A DNA stretch of 5,101 bases, taken from positions 1 to 5,101 of the forward strand of contig JAGLNY010000128.1 of NCBI GenBank assembly GCA_023139255.1, given 5' to 3'. Source of the DNA: Spirochaetales bacterium. Its GTDB lineage: Bacteria; Spirochaetota; Spirochaetia; JABMQR01. The notes beneath the pieces were generated by a model. It did no database searches. It saw nothing but the letters and a program-made list of their open reading frames with translations, and was not told the origin of the DNA. Of the stretch, positions 1 to 5,101 are shown in pieces (within the stretch, counting starts at the first letter, position 1; every line of letters begins with the position of its first letter). Both the position numbers and the translations under genes were made by a program.

Positions 1-85
1 GGTCAGCAAAAAGTGTTGAAACCATTATAGTATAAAGAACAAAAAAACTGAGTGCTGTCTTACTTATAAGAATTCTTCTAATCAT
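1..85 (-). CDS. Start of an exported protein with a signal peptide (partial, runs off the left edge)
   Basis: Reading leftward from an ATG at 85-83 gives 28 open codons up to the window edge. They form a textbook Sec signal peptide: a basic start (MIRRILISK), a hydrophobic core at about residues 10-24 (ALSFFVLYTIMVSTL) and a likely cleavage site after LFA at residue 27. There is no cysteine, so it does not look like a lipoprotein so far. The start overlaps the stop of the upstream glycosyltransferase gene as ATGA, which usually means translational coupling. A purine-rich ribosome site, AGAGGA at 95-100 on this strand, lies 9 bases before the ATG. The mature part is outside the window, so the function cannot be stated. 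It is probably periplasmic, outer-membrane or secreted, and the last visible member of the proA-proB cluster. Confidence 0.72.
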   Translation of the reverse strand, partial: MIRRILISKTALSFFVLYTIMVSTLFAD

Positions 86-990
86 ACTTTTAGATCCTCT
101 TCCGGAGCTTCCCAATTCTCGATTAATGTAAACAAATCTTTTTTGGCTCTGTGATGCAATTCCCTTATTTCACTCTTCCCGGATCTGTTAAGCAGTTTCC
201 TGAATACAAAATTTCTCCTGAAAACAATTTTCTCAAAAGAATCAAATATGAAACTTGCATTGCGTTTTCGAAACAATTCATACTCTTGCCCAACTGTAAG
301 ATCAAGAAAAGGAACCTCGGAATCATAAGTACAGGAAAATCCATTACAGCATAGGATACTTTTTTCACTAAGCCAGCTTCTTACACCAAAATCTGCAAGC
401 TGCCAGTATGGTTGGATAAAATCTTCACAAAATCCCTGTAACCTGAGAAATACTGCCCTGTCATATATACCACAGTAATCAGAGGGGAAAAGTGTTTCAG
501 CTTGATCCCTGAAGGGAACAAATGCGAGGGTTGTAAACTGTGAATCATGAAAAGCAGGTACTGTGATAGCAGGAATAAGATCTTCGGAATGATACAGCAA
601 CGGTGCAGTACATACCGGTTTATACAAATTTAGCCATTGCAGAAGTTTTGGGGTTATGCCGGATGATATTAGCATATCGTCCCAGAATACGCAAAAATAA
701 CCAGCTTCCAGCTCCCTGGATGCCGCATTTATTTTCACTCCAGGAGCCGGCGAACCGGAAAATATCAGGAATTTCACCCATGGATAAGTTTTTATGAAAT
801 ATTCAATGTCTCCTTCTATTTCTGATTCCTCAACTATATATATGCACTCAAAGAGTTTGTAGGGGATTAATTTTGAGATTGAATGCTCAATTCCGGAACT
901 TTCTTTTCGGTGCATCATTACAAATGAGAGTTCACGTATTTTCGGGTTTTGAAGAGTTTTTGTAAATTTTACGGTATATACTTCACTCAT
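82..990 (-). CDS. GT-A-like (family 2-like) glycosyltransferase, acceptor unknown
   Basis: 302-residue soluble protein with no signal peptide or membrane span, so probably cytoplasmic. The order of elements fits a GT-A fold sugar transferase. An N-terminal beta strand (LSFVMMHRK, 21-29) is followed by alternating strands and helices. Next comes a stretch resembling the family's 'N.A...a.GeyiaflDDD' region: KINAASRELEAGYF at 86-99, then CVFWDDMLI at 100-108, where WDD (103-105) stands in for the DxD metal and nucleotide-sugar site. Later, residues 177-206 (YDRAVFLRLQGF, then LADFGVRSW) match the 'R..F...GGFDE.f....D.glR' segment of family 2 enzymes. The usual acidic ED pair before the Asp is replaced by LA, so either the catalytic base differs or the alignment is shifted. 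The C-terminal 70 residues are basic and helical. The gene begins 22 bases after proB with only a weak GGGTAAAG ribosome site, and ends overlapping an exported-protein gene. A surface glycan or protein-glycosylation role is a guess. The family assignment rests on motifs only. Confidence 0.62.
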   Translation of the reverse strand: MSEVYTVKFTKTLQNPKIRELSFVMMHRKESSGIEHSISKLIPYKLFECIYIVEESEIEGDIEYFIKTYPWVKFLIFSGSPAPGVKINAASRELEAGYFCVFWDDMLISSGITPKLLQWLNLYKPVCTAPLLYHSEDLIPAITVPAFHDSQFTTLAFVPFRDQAETLFPSDYCGIYDRAVFLRLQGFCEDFIQPYWQLADFGVRSWLSEKSILCCNGFSCTYDSEVPFLDLTVGQEYELFRKRNASFIFDSFEKIVFRRNFVFRKLLNRSGKSEIRELHHRAKKDLFTLIENWEAPEEDLKV

Positions 991-1012
991 TATTTTATTT
1001 CACTTTACCCGA

Positions 1013-2116
1013 TTATGATAAAAAAACAATATCCTCAGGCCTGGCAATCAAGGCTCTTCTCTCATCGCCAATTTTATCCTTCACTTCACTGCTGTGATAA
1101 CCTACTATGTTCCTGATTTCCTCACTGGAACAGGACGTTACAGCTTTCGCAACGTCATTAATCATAACAACTGTTCCACGTTCAAAAACACCATCAACCC
1201 GGACAACCCCTACAGGAAGCAAACTTTTTTTATTCCTAAGAGCTTCCACTGCTCCTTTATCAATAAATATTGTCCCTGCAGGATGTGTATGCATTATCCA
1301 GCGTATTCTTTGAGGCAGCTTTTCTTTTGGTACAATGTACGTACCCAGCTGCTCTCCGCTAAGAAGCCGTACCAGGATATTATTTTCCTTTCCATCCGCA
1401 ATAATACTTGCACAACCTGCACTCGCAGCTATATCAGCCGCATTAAGTTTTGTTTTCATTCCGCCAGTCGCGAAGGTGCTCCCTGAAACTGCTCCAGCCC
1501 ATGCTTTAATCTCCTCATTAATCTCATCTATATAAGGGACAAAAACTGCATCTTTGTACTTACCAGGATCCTTATCGTATAACCCATCGATATCAGTAAG
1601 GATAATTAATAAATCTGAATCTGTTTTACTGGCTATCAAAGCGCTTAAAGTATCATTATCACCAAACGCAGTCCTTATTTCTGCAGTTGAAACACTATCA
1701 TTTTCATTAAATATCGGTACTGTACCTAACTCCAGGAGGGTTTCGACTGCGTTTTTCAAATTATTATAACTCATCCTGTTATTCAGCACTTCGCGAGTTA
1801 ATAATATCTGTGCAATTGTTATCCCCAAATCTCGAAAAACTTCACGATAATGATGCATCAGGATCGGTTGCCCTATCGAGGCGCAAGCCTGTCTCATCGG
1901 TATTGCCTGTACCTTTTCTTTTAATTCAAGTTCTCCTGCTCCCAAGCCAATAGCCCCTGAACTAACCAATAAAACCTGAATTCCCATATCCCGAAGAGCG
2001 AAAACCTGCTTAGCTATATCTTTCAAAAAGTCCTTATGTATTCCCGATTCCCGGCTAAGGAGATTCGTCCCAATTTTAATAATTACGCGTTTAACTAATT
2101 CAATATCTCGATGCAC
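1013..2116 (-). CDS. proB: Glutamate 5-kinase (proline biosynthesis, first step)
   Basis: Catalyses ATP-dependent phosphorylation of L-glutamate to gamma-glutamyl phosphate in the cytoplasm; the product is passed to ProA. With the GTG start chosen here the protein is 367 residues, the same length as E. coli ProB. An amino-acid-kinase domain fills about residues 8-260: the phosphate loop KIGTNLL (14-20), VSSGAIGLG (51-59), the glutamate-binding segment FNENDSVS (137-144), FGDNDTLSA (151-159), the nucleotide-site motif LTDIDGLYDKDP (173-184) and FATGGMKTKLNAA (215-227). A C-terminal PUA domain covers about 278-355 (GTIFIDKGA, VGVVRVDG, ERGTVVMI), so this is the two-domain form, whose kinase domain is normally subject to proline feedback inhibition. 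The start is GTG at 2116-2114, four bases after the proA stop, with GGGAG placed 7 bases before it. An in-frame ATG at 2164 would add 16 unconserved residues coded inside proA and is less likely. All key motifs are intact. Confidence 0.95.
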   Translation of the reverse strand: MHRDIELVKRVIIKIGTNLLSRESGIHKDFLKDIAKQVFALRDMGIQVLLVSSGAIGLGAGELELKEKVQAIPMRQACASIGQPILMHHYREVFRDLGITIAQILLTREVLNNRMSYNNLKNAVETLLELGTVPIFNENDSVSTAEIRTAFGDNDTLSALIASKTDSDLLIILTDIDGLYDKDPGKYKDAVFVPYIDEINEEIKAWAGAVSGSTFATGGMKTKLNAADIAASAGCASIIADGKENNILVRLLSGEQLGTYIVPKEKLPQRIRWIMHTHPAGTIFIDKGAVEALRNKKSLLPVGVVRVDGVFERGTVVMINDVAKAVTSCSSEEIRNIVGYHSSEVKDKIGDERRALIARPEDIVFLS

Positions 2117-2120
2117 CTTC

Positions 2121-3425
2121 CTACTCCCGAGGTAAATTCTTATGTGTGAACTTCTTACTTCCATTTCCAGTATAATCTGAAACTATATGCCCTTCTCCAT
2201 ATAATTTCCACTTGTAGGTCATTAGTCCTTCTAGTCCCACAGGTCCACGAGCATGAATTTTCAGCGTACTGATACCAACCTCAGCCCCTAAACCATACCG
2301 GTAACCATCGGAAAATCTGGTGCTGCAGTTCCATAAGACATCTGCTGAGTCAACGGCATTCATGAAATATTCCGCAGTCTGGATGGACTCAGTAAGTATG
2401 GAATCTGTGTGCCCTGATCCATAGGTATGAATATGCAAAATAGCATCATCTATTGATTCCACTAATTTAATGGAAAGAATAAGATCAAGATATTCCGATC
2501 CCCAATCCGTCTCTACAGCTGATTTACAGTTAATAATTGATCTGCACTCTGCATCCCCGCGAATCTCAACTCCTTCCAGTTCAAGTTCTTTCTTTAGAAC
2601 AGGCAATAATTTCCCTGCTATACTCTTGTGTACAAGCAGTGTCTCAAGCGCATTACATACTGCGGGATATTGGCATTTTGCATCAACTGTCACACGAATG
2701 GTCTTCGCAATATCAGCATCAGAATGTATGTAGCTATGACAAATTCCGTCGGCATGCCCCAGTACAGGAATTGTAGTATTGCTCATAATATACTTAACAA
2801 AACTATTTGAACCACGGGGAATGATTAAATCAATATATTCATCAAATTCAAGCATCTCTTTTACCTGCTCCCGGGTTTCAAGAAGATAAATCCAGTCAGA
2901 TCCTATTGAAGCAAATGAGAGATCATTGGAAACTTCCTTAAACACCGCTGTTAACATCCTATTTGTCTCTGCAGCTTCAGATCCTCCTTTCAGTACTATG
3001 CAGTTTCCGCTTTTTAGACAGAGTGCGGCAATTTGGATGAGTGCGTCAGGTCGTGATTCGAAAATCATTCCTATAACACCAATAGAGCAGCTTTCCCGTT
3101 TAAGGATTAAACCCTCATCCAACTCCCTTGCTTCGAGAATCCTGCCTTTAGGATCAGGTAACGAGATAATTTGTTTAATACCTTCAACAGCAGAGAGTAG
3201 TTTCACTTCATCAAAAAGAAGTCTTTTTATCAAAGGTACCGCTGCAGACTCTCTCTCTGATTGATTGATATCCCGTAAATTTGCCGAATATATCTCCTCC
3301 TTCCTTTCAAGGAGTTTATCAGCTACTGCATTAAGGATTTTATTTCTTTCAACTTCAGTTGATACGGCAACTTTTTTCTGTGCTATATTTAATTTTTGCA
3401 AATCAATTCCAAGATTAGCATTCAT
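2121..3425 (-). CDS. proA: Gamma-glutamyl phosphate reductase (glutamate-5-semialdehyde dehydrogenase)
   Basis: Reduces gamma-glutamyl phosphate with NADPH to glutamate-5-semialdehyde, the second step of proline synthesis; it works directly after ProB. The 434-residue protein has the aldehyde-dehydrogenase fold of the ProA family: IGVIGMIFESRPDA (115-128), the cofactor-site segment CIVLKGGSEA (142-151), IIPRGSNSFV (201-210), the catalytic cysteine Cys257 in YPAVCNALETLLV (253-265), and the family signature starting YGLGAEVGISTLKIHARGPV (377-396) and continuing to TYKW (403-406). It is about 17 residues longer than E. coli ProA at the C-terminus. The extra tail ends FTHKNLPRE, which resembles the 'THKDL' tail I recall from plant P5CS and some bacterial ProA proteins. 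The ATG at 3425 is preceded by GAAGGA with about 8 bases of spacing. It is the first gene of the leftward cluster, and the order proA-proB is the reverse of the common proBA. Confidence 0.97.
   Translation of the reverse strand: MNANLGIDLQKLNIAQKKVAVSTEVERNKILNAVADKLLERKEEIYSANLRDINQSERESAAVPLIKRLLFDEVKLLSAVEGIKQIISLPDPKGRILEARELDEGLILKRESCSIGVIGMIFESRPDALIQIAALCLKSGNCIVLKGGSEAAETNRMLTAVFKEVSNDLSFASIGSDWIYLLETREQVKEMLEFDEYIDLIIPRGSNSFVKYIMSNTTIPVLGHADGICHSYIHSDADIAKTIRVTVDAKCQYPAVCNALETLLVHKSIAGKLLPVLKKELELEGVEIRGDAECRSIINCKSAVETDWGSEYLDLILSIKLVESIDDAILHIHTYGSGHTDSILTESIQTAEYFMNAVDSADVLWNCSTRFSDGYRYGLGAEVGISTLKIHARGPVGLEGLMTYKWKLYGEGHIVSDYTGNGSKKFTHKNLPRE
2124..2128 (-). promoter_or_regulatory. 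Ribosome binding site that fixes the proB start
   Basis: GGGAG on the minus strand lies in the last codons of proA, 7 bases before the GTG at 2116. A second purine run, AGGAAG (2117-2122), touches the start codon and is too close to serve alone. The placement supports the GTG start of proB and coupling to termination of proA translation. Confidence 0.7.
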
Positions 3426-3464
3426 TACTTGTTTTCCTTCTAACTCAATTTACTTTATTTCGTA

Positions 3465-3493
3465 AGACTACAAGTTATCTGTTGTTTTTTCAA
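3465..3493 (-). promoter_or_regulatory. Candidate sigma-70-type promoter for the proA cluster
   Basis: On the minus strand, TTGAAA (3493-3488, five of six matches to TTGACA) is followed after 17 bases by TAGTCT (3470-3465, three of six matches to TATAAT). Transcription would begin near 3458, leaving a leader of about 33 bases before the proA ATG. The -35 element lies inside the inverted repeat at 3480-3506, so a protein bound there would compete with polymerase. The -10 match is poor and other AT-rich placements are possible. Confidence 0.3.
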
Positions 3494-3506
3494 TGTAAAA
3501 ACAACA
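3480..3506. repeat. Perfect inverted repeat, 10-bp arms, between divergent genes (possible operator)
   Basis: TGTTGTTTTT (3480-3489) and AAAAACAACA (3497-3506) are exact reverse complements separated by 7 bases (TCAATGT). The repeat sits about 55 bases upstream of the proA start and 140 bases upstream of the importer gene. Both neighbouring genes read away from it and the stem has only four G/C pairs in two arms' worth of sequence, so a terminator is unlikely. A site for a dimeric regulator is the better reading, but I do not recognise it as the consensus of a known factor. Confidence 0.5.
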
Positions 3507-3548
3507 TGTTTAATGAGCAATACTAACTGTCCATTGTATTATTGCTTG

Positions 3549-3567
3549 CATAATGGTAATATTCACA
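3549..3567 (+). promoter_or_regulatory. Weak Fur-box-like sequence upstream of the importer
   Basis: CATAATGGTAATATTCACA matches the classic 19-base Fur consensus (GATAATGATAATCATTATC) at 12 of 19 positions by hand count. The left two hexamers match well (10 of 12) and the right half poorly. The placement, about 80-100 bases upstream of a metal-chelate type importer, makes biological sense, but such matches arise easily in AT-rich DNA. Confidence 0.2.
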
Positions 3568-3591
3568 TATATTCTATCGTAAACTTCGAAA

Positions 3592-3615
3592 AATAATATT
3601 TATATAAATTTTATT
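3592..3615. repeat. All-A/T 24-bp near-palindrome at the importer promoter
   Basis: Eleven of the twelve base pairs are symmetric (only 3597/3610 fails), with a perfect 12-bp core ATTTATATAAAT at 3598-3609. It ends 31 bases before the ATG of the solute-binding protein, where a -10 element would be expected; TATAAA at 3603-3608 could serve as one, though no good -35 lies 16-18 bases before it. It may be a regulator site overlapping the promoter, or simply AT-rich promoter DNA, in which symmetry is cheap. Confidence 0.35.
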
Positions 3616-3632
3616 CCATGCTTGCGTTGACC

Positions 3633-3638
3633 AAGGAT
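3633..3638 (+). promoter_or_regulatory. Ribosome binding site of the solute-binding protein gene
   Basis: AAGGAT lies 8 bases before the ATG at 3647, the standard spacing. It supports that ATG over the nearby in-frame ATG three codons later (residue 4 of the same protein). Confidence 0.7.
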
Positions 3639-3646
3639 ACAAAAAT

Positions 3647-4804
3647 ATGAAAAAAATGATATTTGTAATTTTAACAATTCTCACTATAACATTGTTTACA
3701 TCATGTTCTCCATCAAGGACTACAGTAAAAAAGGAACAGTCACAAAGCAAATCCGCTGTAACGGGTGTTTTAGAATCAGCTGATAAAACCAGTTCTGTCC
3801 GGTATGCGGCAATAGATTCATTAGGAAGAGAAGTAATATTAAATGAAAAACCTGCATCAATAATTATTGCCGGGAAAGCTACATTAATTGCTGCGGATGC
3901 TTTATCACTTTTCCAGGATTATAGATCCAGTATTTCAGCTATTGGGATAACAAATCAAGGTTTAGGAGATTTTTTCTCATATCTTCTCCCTGAAATTCCT
4001 GCAACTGAACGGCTTCCCCATACTGTCAGTGCTGAGGAGATTGCCGGTCTTCAGCCGGATTTAGTAATCATCAAAGACAGAAATTACAACTCATTGGGCA
4101 TAACGCTTGAAAATATAGGATTCACGGTTTTTTCCGTTTATCTGGAAGAAGCAGATGACTACTTACGGGAAATTCATGAACTGGGCAAACTGCTTGATCA
4201 GGAAAACCGGGCAGATGAAATCAATCAGGCATATGCAACTAGACTTTCACATATCCGGGACAACGTTTCCAATCTGAATACTACACAAAAAGAGGATGTC
4301 TTACTTTTATATACTACTATCTCAGATGGGATAACTTCTTTCCAGGTTCCACCAGAATCCTGGATACAGACATATTTGGTAAAAGAAGCCGGAGCTAATC
4401 CTGCTTGGGCAGGAATTGTCGGGTCAGAAAACTGGCAAAAGGTTAGTTTCGAACAAATATCTCAATGGGATCCGGATAGAATTTATATTATCAGCTATAA
4501 GATTCCCTCTAATGTATTTTTTGAAGAAATAAGATTTTCACCGCTTTGGCAGGAGTTGACAGCCTTTAAAAATAATCAGATTAAGTCATTCCCGGCAGAC
4601 TATCATAACTGGGCACAACCGGACACCCGGTGGATTCTTGGCTTGCAATGGCTTGCATGGGATCTGCACCAGGAAATTTTCAGTACTACCGATATGGAAC
4701 AGGAAATAGTAGATTTCTATAATGAATTCTACGATATTAACGAAATCGCTATCATTTATGATATCCTTACCCGGTACCGTAAATCACTTATTACTATAGA
4801 ATAG
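3647..4804 (+). CDS. ABC importer solute-binding lipoprotein, BtuF/FhuD/FecB type
   Basis: 385-residue exported lipoprotein expected to capture a metal chelate (siderophore, haem or cobalamin class) and hand it to the permease encoded next. Residues 1-19 are a lipoprotein signal peptide (MKKMIFVIL... LFTSC) with Cys20 as the lipid anchor; the box is relaxed, as is common in spirochaetes. A Ser/Thr/Lys-rich linker fills about 21-50. The periplasmic-binding-protein domain begins at AAIDSLGREVILNEKPASII (54-73), the usual 'D..Gr.v.l...P.rIv' opening. It continues with EEIAGLQPDLVIIKD (130-144), a long interdomain helix at about 165-205, VSFEQISQWDPDRIYII (266-282), SPLWQELTAFKNNQI (298-312) and the C-terminal WILGLQWLAWDLH (329-341), all typical of this family. 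The domain has no unusual breaks. The segment 239-264 and the C-terminal lobe are rich in tryptophan, which may line the ligand cleft. The substrate cannot be read from the sequence. Confidence 0.9.
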   Translation: MKKMIFVILTILTITLFTSCSPSRTTVKKEQSQSKSAVTGVLESADKTSSVRYAAIDSLGREVILNEKPASIIIAGKATLIAADALSLFQDYRSSISAIGITNQGLGDFFSYLLPEIPATERLPHTVSAEEIAGLQPDLVIIKDRNYNSLGITLENIGFTVFSVYLEEADDYLREIHELGKLLDQENRADEINQAYATRLSHIRDNVSNLNTTQKEDVLLLYTTISDGITSFQVPPESWIQTYLVKEAGANPAWAGIVGSENWQKVSFEQISQWDPDRIYIISYKIPSNVFFEEIRFSPLWQELTAFKNNQIKSFPADYHNWAQPDTRWILGLQWLAWDLHQEIFSTTDMEQEIVDFYNEFYDINEIAIIYDILTRYRKSLITIE

Positions 4805-4810
4805 AAATCT

Positions 4811-5101
4811 ATGAAAGATACGAAACGAACAAGAAAACTTAAATCAGCTCATATTATTCTTATTCTTTTGTCAGTCATTCTTACCGTTATTGTTATTTCA
4901 TTATTTACAGGGCGCTATCCAGGATCCGGAATTTCTCTACCTCAAACGCTATTATCAGATGCTTTAGGCCTGAAAATTATCAGGATCATCCGGATACCAA
5001 GAATATTAACAGCTTTGCTGATTGGGGCAGTACTTGCATCTTCAGGATATGTCTTTCAGATGCTTTTTGCCAATCCATTGGTTGAACCTGGTTTTCTCGG
5101 A
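4811..5101 (+). CDS. FecCD/BtuC-family ABC importer permease (partial, runs off the right edge)
   Basis: The ATG at 4811 opens a frame that stays open for 97 codons to the window end. A basic start (MKDTKRTRKLK) is followed by a first membrane span at about residues 14-33. After a loop comes RIIRIPRILTALL (58-70), and a second span leads into GAVLASSGYVFQ (72-83) and LFANPLVEPGFLG (85-97). The RIPR motif, the GA.LA.SG..fQ helix and NPL..PG.LG are hallmarks of the FecCD family that moves iron chelates, haem or vitamin B12 through the inner membrane. Full members are about 320-350 residues, so roughly 70 percent is missing here. The gene starts 6 bases after the stop of the binding-protein gene with almost no Shine-Dalgarno sequence, which suggests translational coupling. 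The ATPase gene would be expected next. Confidence 0.93.
   Translation, partial: MKDTKRTRKLKSAHIILILLSVILTVIVISLFTGRYPGSGISLPQTLLSDALGLKIIRIIRIPRILTALLIGAVLASSGYVFQMLFANPLVEPGFLG

Noticed and set aside
1094..1486. 130-codon open frame on the plus strand
   Set aside because: It is antisense to proB, has no recognisable domain and is rich in residues typical of a shadow frame; proB itself is unambiguous.
2117..2164. ProB start at the ATG at 2164, giving 383 residues
   Set aside because: It overlaps proA by 44 bases, adds residues before the conserved kinase start and lacks the well-placed ribosome site that the GTG at 2116 has.
2926..3264. 112-codon open frame on the plus strand
   Set aside because: It lies wholly antisense to the conserved proA and is explained by that gene's codon use.
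3480..3506. Reading the inverted repeat as a rho-independent terminator
   Set aside because: Both flanking genes read away from it, the stem is A/T-rich, and no transcript is expected to end there.
3426..3646. Cobalamin or other riboswitch in the importer leader
   Set aside because: The region is only 221 bases and very AT-rich. I see no B12-box-like core or paired GC-rich helices.
4801..4812. Short symmetry ATAGA-AA-TCTAT at the junction of the importer genes
   Set aside because: The arms are 5 bp and the 2-base centre is too small for a hairpin loop; it is likely chance next to the start codon.

Overview
The window is an AT-rich piece of bacterial chromosome with two divergent gene clusters separated by a 221-base, very AT-rich control region (3426-3646). 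There are no RNA genes, insertion sequences, CRISPR arrays or phage genes. The organism is not certain. The relaxed lipobox (LFTSC), the AT-rich non-coding DNA and the general look of the proteins suggest a spirochaete of the Treponema/Spirochaeta kind, but this is an impression, not a search result.

Leftward cluster (minus strand, read from 3425 down to 1): proA (gamma-glutamyl phosphate reductase), proB (glutamate 5-kinase), a GT-A-like glycosyltransferase of unknown acceptor, and the first 28 codons of an exported protein that runs off the window. Spacing is tight throughout: 4 bases between proA and proB (using a GTG start for proB), 22 bases between proB and the glycosyltransferase, and a 4-base ATGA overlap between the glycosyltransferase and the exported protein. 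This looks like one transcription unit. ProB phosphorylates glutamate and ProA reduces the labile product to glutamate semialdehyde, which cyclises to pyrroline-5-carboxylate. The last enzyme of proline synthesis, ProC, is not in the window.

Rightward cluster (plus strand, 3647 to the end): a lipoprotein solute-binding protein of the BtuF/FhuD/FecB type, followed 6 bases later by the first 97 codons of a FecCD/BtuC-type permease. This is the start of an ABC importer for an iron chelate, haem or cobalamin-like substrate. The ATPase is expected beyond the right edge.

The control region between the clusters holds a 10-bp-arm inverted repeat near the proA side, an all-A/T 24-bp near-palindrome just upstream of the importer, and a weak Fur-box-like stretch. 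I found no clearly new biological system. The most useful points are the corrected proB start, the hidden exported-protein start at the left edge, the link of a glycosyltransferase to proline genes, and the symmetric sites in the divergent promoter region.
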